64,000 nucleotides of DNA from Pusillimonas sp. MFBS29 (GTDB taxonomy: Bacteria > Pseudomonadota > Gammaproteobacteria > Burkholderiales > Burkholderiaceae_B), in the NCBI RefSeq assembly GCF_020687695.1, contig NZ_JAJEWL010000011.1, forward strand, positions 23,020 to 87,019. Direction: 5' to 3'. Both the position numbers and the translations under genes were made by a program. The notes under the pieces are model-generated. The model was given only the letters and a program-made list of their open reading frames with translations. It was not told the origin of the DNA and searched no databases. Positions 35,768-45,414 of the stretch are shown here, in pieces; positions within the stretch are counted from its first letter, which is position 1; every line of letters begins with the position of its first letter.

Positions 35768-36448
35768 TTAGAACTTGAAGTGGGTAACGGTTGTTCCGCG
35801 CAGCGGCTTGATGACAGTGTCGAACAGGCTGGTGGTTTCGAAGCTGGCTGCGCTGGTTCGTGTGATGCGGCAGGCGGTCATGACGGGAGCCTGGCCGACA
35901 ACGGCCACCAGCCTGCCGCCTATGGCCAACTGGTATTTCAGGGCGTCGGGTACGGTGGGCACCGACCCGGTGAGCAGGATAGCGTCGTACTCGGTTGTGC
36001 CCCAACCCGAATGGGCATCACCGGTTTCCACGGTGACGTTCTCGACCTGGTTACGCTGCAGATTGCTGACGGCGAAGGCAGCCAGGCGACTGTCGACCTC
36101 GATGCTGGTGACCTGTTGCGCCAGCCTGGCCAGCAGGGCGGCCTGATAGCCGGACCCGGTGCCGATTTCAAGGACGCAGTCGGTGGGCTTGAGCTGAAGC
36201 TCCTGGGCAAGGCGTGCTTCGACCTTGGGCGTCAGCATGGTCTCGCGCGTGTCGACCGAATTGAGGATCAGGGGCAGTTCGACGTCGGAGAAGGCCAGGC
36301 CCTGCATGGGAGCGGGTACAAAGCGCTCGCGACGAACCTCGAAAAGTGCCTGCAGCACCTGGACGTCAAGGACATCCCAGGGACGGATCTGCTGCTCGAC
36401 CATATTGAATCGAGCGCGTTCGATTTCTGACAAGGCAGTAACGTTCAT
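35768..36448 (-). CDS. Protein-L-isoaspartate O-methyltransferase-like protein
   Basis: A 226-residue SAM-dependent methyltransferase of the PIMT family. The nucleotide-binding motif is VLEIGTGSGYQAALLARL. The family pattern VEQQIRPWDVLD...VPAPMQGLAFSDVELPL is present, and DAILLTGSVPTVPDALKYQL fits the later motif. The Betaproteobacteria paralogue beside tolC departs from classic Pcm in its N-terminal part, so repair of isoaspartyl residues is presumed rather than sure. ATG 36448 is chosen over an upstream TTG at 36469. The gene is joined to tolC with no gap. Confidence 0.87.
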   Translation of the reverse strand: MNVTALSEIERARFNMVEQQIRPWDVLDVQVLQALFEVRRERFVPAPMQGLAFSDVELPLILNSVDTRETMLTPKVEARLAQELQLKPTDCVLEIGTGSGYQAALLARLAQQVTSIEVDSRLAAFAVSNLQRNQVENVTVETGDAHSGWGTTEYDAILLTGSVPTVPDALKYQLAIGGRLVAVVGQAPVMTACRITRTSAASFETTSLFDTVIKPLRGTTVTHFKF

Positions 36449-36507
36449 GGTTTCTGAAAATAAATGCAATGGTAAACAATAGTAGCGCCTACTATAGCGT
36501 ATTTACA

Positions 36508-37329
36508 TTACTTCGGTGCGGCCCACCACGCGTGGAAATGCTGCACCGGGCCATGGCCTGTACCCACCTGAAGTTCGCCCGAACGGGCGATGGCAGTGAC
36601 CAGGTAGGCCTTGGCCAGTCTGGCGGCTTCGGGCACATCGCCAACCTGTGGCAAAAGGGCTGCCAGGGCGGCCGACAAGGTGCATCCGGTGCCGTGGGTA
36701 TTACGCGTGTTGATGCGCTGGCCAGGCAATTCGATCAGGCGGTCGCCGTCGTGCAGTACGTCGATGGTGTCGTTGCCGGGCAGGTGACCGCCCTTCAGGA
36801 ACACCCAGCGCTCGCCCGTATCGTTCATAAGGCGTCGCAGCTTTTCAGCGGTGCGGCGCATCTCTTTCAAGGTTTCCACGGGTGATGCCGACAACAGGAC
36901 CCCGGCCTCGGGCAAATTCGGGGTAATCATGCTGGCCAGTGGCAGCAGGCTTTCCCGCAGCTCGTTGACGGCAGCACGCTCGAGCAGGTGATCACCGCTT
37001 TTGGCGACCATAACCGGATCCAGGACCAGGTGGGCGGGTTTCCAGTGGTCCAGCCGTTCGGCCACGATACGTGTGACTGATTGCTGGCCCAGCATGCCTA
37101 TCTTTACGGCATCTATGCGTACATCGGCGAACAGGGTGTCGATCTGCTGCGCAACAAATTCGGCAGGCACCGCACTGATGCCGGTTACGGCCTGTGTGTT
37201 CTGTGCGGTCAGGGCGGCAATCACGGCTGTGCCGTATGCGCCCAGCGCGCTCATGGTCTTGATGTCTGCCAGCACACCGGCACCGCCCGAGGGATCGACG
37301 CCGGCTATGGTAAGAGTATTCGGGATCAT
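36508..37329 (-). CDS. thiD: Hydroxymethylpyrimidine/phosphomethylpyrimidine kinase
   Basis: A 273-residue ribokinase-fold kinase. Hallmarks are TIAGVDPSGGAGVLADIKTM, GTAVIAALTAQNT and VLDPVMVAKSGDHLL, and the catalytic anion hole in NTHGTGCTLSAALAA. It phosphorylates HMP and HMP-P for thiamine synthesis. It starts 5 bases after thiG, so thiG-thiD is an operon. No ThiE lies here, although the Nudix fusion at 60664 carries a ThiE-like domain. Confidence 0.96.
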   Translation of the reverse strand: MIPNTLTIAGVDPSGGAGVLADIKTMSALGAYGTAVIAALTAQNTQAVTGISAVPAEFVAQQIDTLFADVRIDAVKIGMLGQQSVTRIVAERLDHWKPAHLVLDPVMVAKSGDHLLERAAVNELRESLLPLASMITPNLPEAGVLLSASPVETLKEMRRTAEKLRRLMNDTGERWVFLKGGHLPGNDTIDVLHDGDRLIELPGQRINTRNTHGTGCTLSAALAALLPQVGDVPEAARLAKAYLVTAIARSGELQVGTGHGPVQHFHAWWAAPK

Positions 37330-37334
37330 GGCGT

Positions 37335-38132
37335 TTACTTGCGGGGCGCAAGCAGGCCCTCGGTGGGCGAGCTGGGGTCAGCGCTGTACAGTTTGCGCGG
37401 CATGCGGCCTGCCAGAAAGGCTTCGCGGCCTGCCTCGACCGCCTTTTTCATGGCGCTGGCCATCAGGATAGGGTCGCGTGCGCCGGCAATGGCGGTATTC
37501 ATGAGAATGGCGTCGCAGCCCAGTTCCATGGCGACGGCTGCGTCGGAGGCAGTGCCCACGCCCGCATCGACCAGAACCGGCACATGCGATTGGTCGATGA
37601 CCAGACGCAGGTTCCAGGGGTTGAGTATGCCCATGCCTGAGCCTATCAGTGACGCGAGCGGCATGACGGCTACGCAGCCGATGTCTTCAAGCATACGGCA
37701 CTGGATTGGATCATCGGTGCAATACACCATGACCTTGAAACCGTCTTTGACCAGGGTGCGTGCAGCATCGAGGGTTTCGGGCATATTGGGAAACAGATTG
37801 TCCGGGCTACCCAGCACTTCCAGTTTGACCAGGTCGTGTCCGTCAAGCAGCTCGCGCGCCAGTCTCAGGGTGCGCACGGCTTCGTCGGCGGTAAAGCACC
37901 CGGCCGTGTTGGGCAATATGGTGAACCTGGACGGCGGCAGGAAATCAAGCAAATTCGGTTCGTTGGCGTTCTGGCCAATGTTGGTGCGGCGTATGGCCAC
38001 TGTAACGATTTCGGCGCCGCTGGTGTCTATGGCCCGGCGGGTCTCTTCAAAGTCTTTGTATTTGCCTGTGCCGACCAATAGGCGGGAGTTGTACTGGCGT
38101 CCTGCAATTTCAAGAGTGTTGGAGTGATTCAT
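37335..38132 (-). CDS. thiG: Thiazole synthase
   Basis: A 265-residue TIM-barrel thiazole synthase. It has the N-terminal [17 protein letters not shown], the Schiff-base lysine region [33 protein letters not shown] and [16 protein letters not shown]. It builds thiazole phosphate from DXP, dehydroglycine and ThiS thiocarboxylate. ATG 38132 fits the family; an ATG at 38225 would add 31 basic residues. No thiS gene or TPP riboswitch is seen upstream. The upstream gap 38133-38335 holds a 16-base palindrome and a 10-base direct repeat. Confidence 0.95.
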   Translation of the reverse strand: MNHSNTLEIAGRQYNSRLLVGTGKYKDFEETRRAIDTSGAEIVTVAIRRTNIGQNANEPNLLDFLPPSRFTILPNTAGCFTADEAVRTLRLARELLDGHDLVKLEVLGSPDNLFPNMPETLDAARTLVKDGFKVMVYCTDDPIQCRMLEDIGCVAVMPLASLIGSGMGILNPWNLRLVIDQSHVPVLVDAGVGTASDAAVAMELGCDAILMNTAIAGARDPILMASAMKKAVEAGREAFLAGRMPRKLYSADPSSPTEGLLAPRK

Positions 38133-38186
38133 GTGCTTGCTGGCTGTAGTGTGATTGGCGCGGCGGGCGAGTCTGGCTTTACAGAC

Positions 38187-38202
38187 CCACCGGCGCCGGT
38201 GG
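38187..38202. repeat. 16-base perfect palindrome upstream of thiG
   Basis: CCACCGGCGCCGGTGG at 38187-38202 is a perfect palindrome about 55 bases upstream of the thiG start. Two copies of GTATGATCCA (38239-38248 and 38262-38271) lie further upstream, 23 bases apart. They may form a regulator-binding region or an mRNA hairpin in the thiG leader. No function is established. Confidence 0.4.
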
Positions 38203-38335
38203 CGCAATATGAAAGAATAATCCATTTACAGCGGCTGTGTATGATCCAAAGCCCTGATTCCGTATGATCCAGCGCAATGTTGTGCGCGTTCATGTGGCTG
38301 GGCAAGCCTGGCTGTGCCGCATGGTGTCCGGGCCT

Positions 38336-39229
38336 TCAGCGAGCCTGGTCCAGCATGTCACAGAGCTCTTCGGTCGCGTCTATCAAGCGTGGTCCCGGCC
38401 GGAACAGCATATCGGGGTCCAGGGTGTAGACCCGGCCTTGCAGTGCCGCCGGCAGCTGCAGGTCAGACCAGTATTTGCGTATGCTCGCCCGGGCCGCCGC
38501 GTTCCTGGCGGGGGCAATCAGCACGTCTGGATTGCGCAGCAAGATGCTTTCCACACTGACTTGTGGCGCGGCAATGCCGGCGTCGGCGTAAAGATTGACG
38601 CCGCCACAGCGCTTCAGCGCATCATTCAGCAAGGGGTCGGAGCCTATGGTGTACAGCGGCGAGTCGCCCACTTCTATGAAGACCGACACCTGCTTATGTC
38701 CGGTGTGCCGCCGGGTCAGGGCGTCCAGGCGCCGGGTGAGCGCCTGTGCGCTGGCCCGGGCTTGCTCGCGGGTATTGAACAGTTCGCCAAAACGCAGGAT
38801 TTCAGCCGGTATTTCGTCCAGTGTGCGCGGGCGTGACAAGATTAGCGGAATATCCAGCCGGGCCAGTGCGGGCCCCAGGGTTTGCGCCGCACCCTGGGAT
38901 TGCCAGCCGATCACCACAGTGGGCCGAAAGCTCAGCACCTTTTCCACGCTGACCTCCAGGCCGTTGCCCACGCGAGGTATGGCGCGGGCCGCCGGCGGAT
39001 AGTCGCTGCTGAGCACGGTGCTGACGATCTTGTCGCCTGCGCCGGCCGCATACACCAGTTCGGTTGCATGCGGGGCCAGCGTAGTGATGCGAACCGGCTG
39101 CGGGATCCCCGCGTCGGTGGACTGCGCCTGCGCGCCCGGGGCCGCCATCAGCGTGGCAGCCAGGCCCAGCATGACCCGGCAGGCGATAAGGCGGGCGGCT
39201 GCTGCTGCGCGGGCCGGTTCTCCACGCAT
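38336..39229 (-). CDS. Cobalamin-type ABC substrate-binding protein (BtuF-like)
   Basis: A 297-residue helical-backbone metal-receptor protein. A signal peptide (MLGLAATLMAAPGAQAQ) is followed by RITTLAPHATELVYAAGAGDKIV, SFRPTVVIGW and LNDALKRCGGVNLYADAG, all typical of BtuF-type corrinoid receptors. It should deliver B12 to a BtuCD importer, which is not in the window. It begins 7 bases after btuB on the same strand and is probably under the same cobalamin riboswitch. GTG at 39232 is an alternative start one codon earlier. Confidence 0.87.
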   Translation of the reverse strand: MRGEPARAAAAARLIACRVMLGLAATLMAAPGAQAQSTDAGIPQPVRITTLAPHATELVYAAGAGDKIVSTVLSSDYPPAARAIPRVGNGLEVSVEKVLSFRPTVVIGWQSQGAAQTLGPALARLDIPLILSRPRTLDEIPAEILRFGELFNTREQARASAQALTRRLDALTRRHTGHKQVSVFIEVGDSPLYTIGSDPLLNDALKRCGGVNLYADAGIAAPQVSVESILLRNPDVLIAPARNAAARASIRKYWSDLQLPAALQGRVYTLDPDMLFRPGPRLIDATEELCDMLDQAR

Positions 39230-39236
39230 CACGGGC

Positions 39237-41126
39237 TTACATCCTGAACGAGAAGTTTACGAAGACATTGGAACCGGGCATGTTGTAGCCCCGGGCCAGT
39301 GTGTAATCCTTGTCCAGCACGTTGTTCCAGCGAATCTGAACGCCTGCGTTCTTGCTGAAATCGTAAGCGGCAGTCAGGTTGACCAGGCTGAAGCCGCCCA
39401 GTTGCACCTGGTTGGCCACGTCGTCATAACGTTTGCCGGTGAACTGGTATTCGGCTCCCAGCGACAGCGCATCAATACGATGCGTAACGCCCAGCATATA
39501 AACCTGTCTGGCGCGGCGGTTCAGCTGGCTACCTGTTTCGCCTTCCACCGGATTGTCATTCTGCGGATCCATGAAGTCGGCGCTGGCACGCAGTGTGGTG
39601 TTGCCGTAGTCCTGCTCGGCCGTCAGGGTGATGCCGCGTATGGTGGCCTGGTCTATGTTCCTGGCGGTGCAGTCGAAGTTGATGTCACAGCTGTAGCCGT
39701 TGATCAGATCTTCAACCTTGTTCTGATAAATCACCATACCCAGCCGTGTCGTGTCACCGGCATACTGCAGTCGTGCTTCGATGTTGCGTGACTTTTCGGG
39801 CTTCAGGTCGGGGTTGCCACTGTACGAGCCTGACGGAAAGCCACCCCAGTAATATTGCTCAAAGGGGTAGTACATGTCTGCGAACGTAGGTGCGCGAAAG
39901 CCGGTGTTGCCGGAAATGCCTATGGTCCATTCGGGTGTCAGGTCAAAATCATAGGCCAGGCCGCCAGTGACTTCATTGCCATAGCCCGTGATGTTGTCGT
40001 TGCGCAGGCTGGCCTGCAAATGATGACGATCAAAGTCTCCACGGTACACCAGGCCAACCGAGTTCGTGTTGCGGCGGTTGGTGGTGTAGGTCGAGCCGGC
40101 TGTTCTTTCCTCCAGGCGTTCCAGTACCAGCGATATATTCTGCTGTGGTGATAGCTTCAGGTTGTTTTGCCATGAGTAAGAACGCTGCAGCGACTCGTAG
40201 GTATAGGCGCTGCCGAAGCTGCGGCTGTCACCGTATTCTTTTGAAAAACCAAAACGCAAAATACTCTGCCAGTTGTCGGTCAGGTCATCGGTGCTGGTCA
40301 GGGTATAAGCTTGCTGGCGTGTGATGGCGTAGGCAGGCAACACATCATTGCCCATGTCGAAATCGCCATTCATATAGCCGTTATAGGCTGTCAGCGCCAG
40401 GTAGTGACCCGGCTGCCAGCGATAGCCCAGCGAGCCCGAAAGCGAGTGCTGGCTGTAGCCGTCACGATCGTCGTTGTAGGAGCTTGACTGCAGGTTGGTG
40501 GCGTTGAAGCCGTTGCTGTCAGCCATGCTGGCCGACAGCGCGTAGTCCCAGCCATCCTGCGCGCCGGAAATGCCTGTGCTGGACTTGAACGTGTCATTAG
40601 AGCCATAGCCCACATTGGCCCAGGCGCTTAAAGGACGATCTTCGCCAGTGTTGCGGGTAATGATGTTGATGACCCCGCCTATGGCGTCTGATCCGTACAG
40701 GCTGCTGGCGGCGCCGCGCACGATTTCGATGCGCTCGATGGTGGCCGGATCAATCGCATTCCAGTTGATGGCGCCTGTCGTGATGCTGTTGATGCGTACG
40801 CCGTCGACGAGCACCAAAGCCTGGCTCGGACCCGTGCCGCGTACAAATACACCGGCGGGGGTTTGCGGTCCGCCGCTGCTGTAGAACTGTATGCCGGGTT
40901 GTTTGGCCAGTATTTCGGCCACGCTGTTCTGGCCTTCTTTTTGCAATTCCGCCTTGTCTATCACCGAAACGTCGCCGACCACGTCGCGCACCAGCTGCGG
41001 TGTACGGCTGGCGGTTACGACGATGCTGTCGAGCCTGGGAGTCTGGGTGGTAGTCTGGGCGCCGGCCGTGGCGACAACAAGGGATGAGAGTACGGCAAGG
41101 GATTGCCGAAAGTATGAGGAAGACAT
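39237..41126 (-). CDS. btuB: TonB-dependent vitamin B12 outer-membrane receptor
   Basis: A 629-residue TonB-dependent receptor. Signal peptide MSSSYFRQSLAVLSSLVVATAGA is followed by the TonB-box region LDSIVVTASRTPQ. The plug domain has VDGVRINSITTGAINWNAID, ERIEIVRGAASSLYGSDAIG and GGVINIITR. The barrel ends in FVNFSFRM, with an unusual final methionine. BtuB-like calls rest on this plug pattern and on the cobalamin riboswitch directly upstream. The true start is ATG 41126; the longer open frame to 41435 is riboswitch RNA, not protein. The next gene is the BtuF-like receptor. Confidence 0.94.
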   Translation of the reverse strand: MSSSYFRQSLAVLSSLVVATAGAQTTTQTPRLDSIVVTASRTPQLVRDVVGDVSVIDKAELQKEGQNSVAEILAKQPGIQFYSSGGPQTPAGVFVRGTGPSQALVLVDGVRINSITTGAINWNAIDPATIERIEIVRGAASSLYGSDAIGGVINIITRNTGEDRPLSAWANVGYGSNDTFKSSTGISGAQDGWDYALSASMADSNGFNATNLQSSSYNDDRDGYSQHSLSGSLGYRWQPGHYLALTAYNGYMNGDFDMGNDVLPAYAITRQQAYTLTSTDDLTDNWQSILRFGFSKEYGDSRSFGSAYTYESLQRSYSWQNNLKLSPQQNISLVLERLEERTAGSTYTTNRRNTNSVGLVYRGDFDRHHLQASLRNDNITGYGNEVTGGLAYDFDLTPEWTIGISGNTGFRAPTFADMYYPFEQYYWGGFPSGSYSGNPDLKPEKSRNIEARLQYAGDTTRLGMVIYQNKVEDLINGYSCDINFDCTARNIDQATIRGITLTAEQDYGNTTLRASADFMDPQNDNPVEGETGSQLNRRARQVYMLGVTHRIDALSLGAEYQFTGKRYDDVANQVQLGGFSLVNLTAAYDFSKNAGVQIRWNNVLDKDYTLARGYNMPGSNVFVNFSFRM

Positions 41127-41140
41127 AATAAGCCTTGAAT

Positions 41141-41160
41141 AACGTGCGTCCCCGCACGTT
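41141..41160 (-). other. Hairpin between riboswitch and btuB start
   Basis: An 8-base perfect stem (AACGTGCG and CGCACGTT) with a 4-base loop sits 14 bases upstream of the btuB ATG, adjacent to the likely ribosome binding site. It has no T-run. It is a good candidate for the expression platform of the cobalamin riboswitch, acting on ribosome access. Confidence 0.5.
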
Positions 41161-41234
41161 GCAAGCAAGTAAAAACATTCGCGGGCGCAGGGCAGGCATA
41201 CAGGGGTGCCGCCGGTGCGTCTGTGAATGAACCA

Positions 41235-41430
41235 AGGGTGGATCAAGGCTGGTATCGGGCTGGCATGCAAAGCATGTTTACCGTTGCGGGGGCAGCACAG
41301 TTTATTCGCAGCGCCGGTATTGGCGGTGTGAACGCTGTTTCCCATTTGACTTTCGCAGAACGCGGGTCGCGCAGGCGTGCAGGCAGATCCTGGATTTGCG
41401 CGGTGACTCACGAGCCGAAAGCACCTCTTT
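41235..41430 (-). promoter_or_regulatory. Cobalamin (B12) riboswitch upstream of btuB
   Basis: On the minus strand, the order of conserved B12 riboswitch blocks can be read. GGTGC sits at about 41421-41425, ATGGGAAA near 41337-41345 and GCTGCCCCCGCAACGG at 41281-41296 (the near-invariant core). CCCGATACCAGCC follows at about 41247-41259. Spacing and order fit the family. The element occupies most of the 468-base gap between btuB and metH. It should lower btuB expression when adenosylcobalamin is plentiful. The boundaries are approximate. Confidence 0.88.
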
Positions 41431-41438
41431 CGCAAGGA

Positions 41439-41447
41439 AATATATCA
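41439..41447 (-). promoter_or_regulatory. Extended -10 promoter for the btuB riboswitch transcript
   Basis: On the minus strand, TGATATATT matches an extended -10 (TG-n-TATAAT-like) about 15-20 bases before the first conserved riboswitch block. No good -35 is seen, as is common for extended -10 promoters. Confidence 0.4.
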
Positions 41448-41477
41448 CAGCCCGATGGGGGCGATGGCGCCGTCATT

Positions 41478-41514
41478 GCCTGGAACCGCGCCCGGTTCGT
41501 GCCCGGTTCCAGGC
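41478..41514. repeat. 11-base inverted repeat between btuB and metH promoters
   Basis: GCCTGGAACCG (41478-41488) and CGGTTCCAGGC (41504-41514) form a perfect inverted repeat with a 15-base loop that itself holds another CCCGGTT. It lies between the candidate btuB and metH promoters, upstream of both. It may be an operator or a structure; its function is unknown. Confidence 0.4.
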
Positions 41515-41532
41515 CTGGCAGCAGGGCGGCGA

Positions 41533-41538
41533 TACAAT
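41533..41538 (+). promoter_or_regulatory. Candidate -10 for metH
   Basis: TACAAT at 41533-41538 is placed suitably for metH, but no convincing -35 precedes it. Downstream, CCTGCG and CGCAGG (41586-41591 and 41601-41606) form a small stem around the first in-frame ATG. No SAM or SAH riboswitch could be recognised. Confidence 0.3.
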
Positions 41539-41627
41539 AGAGCCTAATTCCATTCAGTCCGCACGCAGCCCTGCCGCATGTTTTTCCTGCGGCTATGCGT
41601 CGCAGGCACATTAAACGGGTCAGCCGA

Positions 41628-44600
41628 GTGTCTTATCCTTCTTTACCGTATCCGCTTTCTTCTTATACGCAAGGCGCGGAGTTCGCGCGCCTGCTGGGCG
41701 AGCGCATTCTGATTCTTGATGGCGCCATGGGCACCATGATTCAGCAATACAAGCTCAGCGAAACGGATTTCCGGGGCGAGCGCTTTGCTGATCACGTCAA
41801 GGACGTCAAGGGCAATAACGAGCTGTTGTCGCTGGTGCGGCCTGACATCATCACCGCCATACATCGTGACTATCTGGAAGCGGGTGCTGACGTCATCGAA
41901 ACCAACACCTTTGGCGCCACCGCCATTGCCCAGGGCGATTACGGCCTGCCCGGGCTGGCCTATGAGCTGAACGTGGAGTCGGCCCGGCTGGCACGCGCGG
42001 CCTGTGACGAGTACAGCACGCCGGAACGCCCGCGCTTTGTTGCCGGGGCCTTGGGGCCGCAACCCAAGACCGCGTCCATTTCCCCCGATGTAAACGACCC
42101 GGCCGCCCGCAACGTGACGTTCGAGCAGCTGCGCGATGCCTACACTGAACAGCTGAATGGCTTGCTCGACGGCGGCATCGATATCGTCCTGATCGAGACC
42201 ATTTTCGATACGCTCAATGCCAAGGCGGCCATCTTCGCAGTCGAAACCGTGTTTGAAGAGCGTGGCGTGCGTTTGCCCGTCATGGTTTCGGGTACGGTGA
42301 CCGATGCGTCCGGCCGCATCCTGTCCGGGCAAACCGTCGAGGCATTCTGGAACTCGGTGCGTCATGCGCGACCCATCACTATCGGCCTGAATTGCGCGCT
42401 GGGTGCTGCCTTGATGCGCCCCTACGTGGCCGAGCTGTCCAAGATCTGCGATACCTATATCTGCGTTTATCCGAATGCAGGCCTGCCCAATCCCATGGCC
42501 GAAACCGGCTTTGATGAAACACCGCAAGACACCTCGTCGTTGCTGGAGGAGTTTGCCCAGGCCGGCCTGGTGAACATGGCCGGGGGTTGTTGCGGCACCA
42601 CGCCGGACCACATCCGCGCGATTGCCGACAAGGTGGCCAGTCTGCCCGTGCGTCAGGTTCCGCAGGTGCCGGTCAAGACCCGCCTGTCCGGGCTGGAAGC
42701 CCTGAACATCGATGCAGACTCCTTGTTCGTGAACGTGGGTGAACGCACCAACGTGACCGGCAGCAAGATGTTCCTGCGCCTGATACGCGAAGAGAAATAC
42801 GACGAGGCGCTGGCGGTTGCGCGCCAGCAGGTTGAAAACGGTGCCCAGATCATCGACATCAACATGGATGAAGCCATGCTGGATTCGGCCGTGTGCATGC
42901 GTCGCTTCCTGAACATGATTGCCTCCGAGCCCGATATCGCCCGTGTCCCCATCATGATAGACAGCTCCAAGTGGGAGGTCATCGAACAGGGCTTGCGCTG
43001 CGTGCAAGGCAAGGCTGTGGTCAATTCCATTTCCATGAAAGAGGGCGAGGCAGCCTTCATCGAACACGCGCGCCTGTGCCGTAAATACGGAGCGGCCGCA
43101 GTCGTGATGGCTTTCGACGAACAGGGCCAGGCCGACAATCTCCAGCGGCGCAAGGAAATCTGCGAGCGCGCCTACCGCCTGCTGGTCGACGAGGTCGGCT
43201 TCCCGCCCGAAGACATCATTTTCGACCCCAACGTGTTTGCCATCGCCACCGGCATAGAAGAACACAATCACTATGCGGTGGACTTCATCGAGGCCACGGG
43301 CTGGATTACGCAGAACCTGCCGCACGCGCGCGTGTCGGGCGGTATCTCGAACGTCAGTTTTTCCTTCCGCGGCAACGAAGCCATGCGCGAAGCCATTCAT
43401 GCGGTCTTCCTGTATTACGCCATACAGCAGGGCCTGACCATGGGTATCGTCAACGCCGGACAACTGGGTGTCTACCAGGACATAGACAAGAAAGTGCTGG
43501 ATATGGTCGAGGACGTGGTGCTCGACCGGGCCGAGCCTCTGGGCAAAACAGATCCGGCTGATGAGCTTACGTCCACCGAGCGACTGGTGGAACTGGCCGA
43601 AACCATTAAAGGATCGGGCGCCAAAAAGGAAGAAGACCTGTCATGGCGCGAGCAGGAAGTCGAGGGGCGCATATCGCATGCGCTGGTGCATGGCATCACG
43701 ACTTTCATTGTCGAAGATACTGAAGAGGTGCGCGCGAAAATCGCCGCGTCTGGCGGGCGCCCCATACAGGTTATCGAAGGCCCGTTGATGGACGGCATGA
43801 ATATCGTCGGCGACCTGTTCGGTGCGGGCAAGATGTTCCTGCCACAGGTCGTGAAGTCGGCGCGGGTCATGAAGCAGGCAGTCGCGCATCTGATTCCCTT
43901 TATCGAAGAGGAAAAGCGCCAGATCGAAGCCGCGGGCGGGGATGTGCGCTCCAAGGGCAAGATCGTCATCGCCACGGTCAAGGGCGATGTGCACGACATA
44001 GGCAAGAATATTGTGTCGGTCGTGCTCGAGTGCAATAACTTTGAAGTCGTGAATATGGGTGTGATGGTGCCGTGTTCCGAAATCCTGGCCAAGGCCAAGG
44101 AAGAAAACTGCGACATCGTTGGCCTGTCCGGGCTGATTACGCCCAGCCTCGAAGAAATGGCTTACGTGGCGTCGGAAATGCAGCGCGATGAATATTTCAC
44201 CAGCCGCAATCTGCCGCTGCTGGTGGGCGGGGCCACCACCAGCCGCGTGCACACTGCCGTGAAAATTGCGCCCAATTATGAAGGGCCTGTCATTTACGTG
44301 CCAGACGCCAGCCGTTCGGTGGGTGTTGCCACCAATCTGATGTCGGACGATGCCGATACCTACCTGGCCGAAGTAGCCAGGGAATACGATCTGGTTCGCA
44401 CCCGCCATGCCAATCGCAAGTCCACGCCGCTGGTCACCCTTGCCGAAGCCCGTGCGGGCCGACCCGCTATCGATTGGTCCAGCTACACACCGCCGCGCCC
44501 CAAATTCATAGGTCGGCGCACCTTCAAGAACTACGACTTGTCCGAGGTCGTGCAGTTTCTTGACTGGACGCCGTTCTTTCAGACCTGGAGCCTGTTCGGT

Positions 44601-45401
44601 CAGTTCCCCGCGATACTCGAGGACAAGGTCGTGGGCGAGCAGGCGCGCAAGATCTACGCCGAAGGCCAGGCCATGCTCAAGAAAATCATCGAGGGCCGCT
44701 GGCTGACCGCCAGCGGTGTGGTGGCTTTTTATCCGGCCAATACCGTCAATGATGAAGATATCGAGGTCTATCGCGACGAATCGCGTTCGGAGGTGCTGTT
44801 CACCTGGTGCAACGTACGCCAGCAGACGGTCAAGCGCGAGGGCGTGGACAACAAATGTCTGGCCGACTACATTGCGCCCAAGTCCAGCGGTGTGGCCGAC
44901 TATATTGGTCTGTTCGCCGTGACAGGCGGCCTGGGCATAGAAAAGCACGACCAGGCTTTCCTGGATGATAACGACGATTACTCCAGCATCATGCTCAAGT
45001 CCATCGCCGACAGGCTGGCGGAAGGCTTTGCCGAATGCATGCACGCGCGTGTCCGGCGCGATCTGTGGGGCTATGTCCCCGATGAAGACCTGAGCAACGA
45101 AGAGATCATCGCCGAGAAGTATCAGGGCATACGCCCGGCGCCCGGTTATCCGGCCTGTCCCGAGCACGTGGTCAAGAAAGATATGTTCGAGGTGCTCGAG
45201 GCCGAAGAGATCGGCATGCAGCTGACCGAGGGCTATGCCATGTATCCGGCGTCCAGTGTCTCGGGCTTTTACTTCAGCCATCCCCAGTCGCAATACTTCA
45301 ACGTCGGCAATATTGGTGATGACCAGGTCAAGGACTACGTGCAGCGCAGCGGCCGCGACGAAGAAGATGTACGGCGCACACTGGCCAGTACCTTAAGGTA
45401 G
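41628..45401 (+). CDS. metH: Cobalamin-dependent methionine synthase
   Basis: A 1257-residue enzyme with all four modules. The homocysteine domain has [15 protein letters not shown] and zinc cysteines in GLNCALGA and GGCCGTTP. A pterin-type folate domain follows ([15 protein letters not shown]). The cobalamin domain has the ligand histidine in [14 protein letters not shown]. The C-terminal AdoMet activation domain has [12 protein letters not shown]. It methylates homocysteine with methyltetrahydrofolate using B12. The start is taken as GTG 41628, which fits the protein start better than ATG 41595, whose ATG falls in a small stem-loop. It is divergent from the riboswitch-controlled btuB. Confidence 0.97.
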   Translation: MSYPSLPYPLSSYTQGAEFARLLGERILILDGAMGTMIQQYKLSETDFRGERFADHVKDVKGNNELLSLVRPDIITAIHRDYLEAGADVIETNTFGATAIAQGDYGLPGLAYELNVESARLARAACDEYSTPERPRFVAGALGPQPKTASISPDVNDPAARNVTFEQLRDAYTEQLNGLLDGGIDIVLIETIFDTLNAKAAIFAVETVFEERGVRLPVMVSGTVTDASGRILSGQTVEAFWNSVRHARPITIGLNCALGAALMRPYVAELSKICDTYICVYPNAGLPNPMAETGFDETPQDTSSLLEEFAQAGLVNMAGGCCGTTPDHIRAIADKVASLPVRQVPQVPVKTRLSGLEALNIDADSLFVNVGERTNVTGSKMFLRLIREEKYDEALAVARQQVENGAQIIDINMDEAMLDSAVCMRRFLNMIASEPDIARVPIMIDSSKWEVIEQGLRCVQGKAVVNSISMKEGEAAFIEHARLCRKYGAAAVVMAFDEQGQADNLQRRKEICERAYRLLVDEVGFPPEDIIFDPNVFAIATGIEEHNHYAVDFIEATGWITQNLPHARVSGGISNVSFSFRGNEAMREAIHAVFLYYAIQQGLTMGIVNAGQLGVYQDIDKKVLDMVEDVVLDRAEPLGKTDPADELTSTERLVELAETIKGSGAKKEEDLSWREQEVEGRISHALVHGITTFIVEDTEEVRAKIAASGGRPIQVIEGPLMDGMNIVGDLFGAGKMFLPQVVKSARVMKQAVAHLIPFIEEEKRQIEAAGGDVRSKGKIVIATVKGDVHDIGKNIVSVVLECNNFEVVNMGVMVPCSEILAKAKEENCDIVGLSGLITPSLEEMAYVASEMQRDEYFTSRNLPLLVGGATTSRVHTAVKIAPNYEGPVIYVPDASRSVGVATNLMSDDADTYLAEVAREYDLVRTRHANRKSTPLVTLAEARAGRPAIDWSSYTPPRPKFIGRRTFKNYDLSEVVQFLDWTPFFQTWSLFGQFPAILEDKVVGEQARKIYAEGQAMLKKIIEGRWLTASGVVAFYPANTVNDEDIEVYRDESRSEVLFTWCNVRQQTVKREGVDNKCLADYIAPKSSGVADYIGLFAVTGGLGIEKHDQAFLDDNDDYSSIMLKSIADRLAEGFAECMHARVRRDLWGYVPDEDLSNEEIIAEKYQGIRPAPGYPACPEHVVKKDMFEVLEAEEIGMQLTEGYAMYPASSVSGFYFSHPQSQYFNVGNIGDDQVKDYVQRSGRDEEDVRRTLASTLR

Positions 45402-45414
45402 CGGTGGTCAGGGC

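Noticed and set aside
38133..38335. TPP riboswitch or thiS upstream of thiG
   Set aside because: The CTGAGA and ACC-TGATCTGG conserved blocks are not found, and no small ThiS-like frame ending in GG is present.
41127..41435. N-terminal extension of the btuB frame
   Set aside because: The extra residues correspond to the cobalamin riboswitch RNA; the signal peptide begins at ATG 41126.
41521..41627. SAM or SAH riboswitch before metH
   Set aside because: A small stem and GC-rich stretches are present, but the conserved blocks of those families could not be matched.
41643..45293. Long minus-strand frames opposite metH (41643-43463 and 43641-45293)
   Set aside because: Antisense frames to a full-length, motif-complete methionine synthase; no domain is seen.
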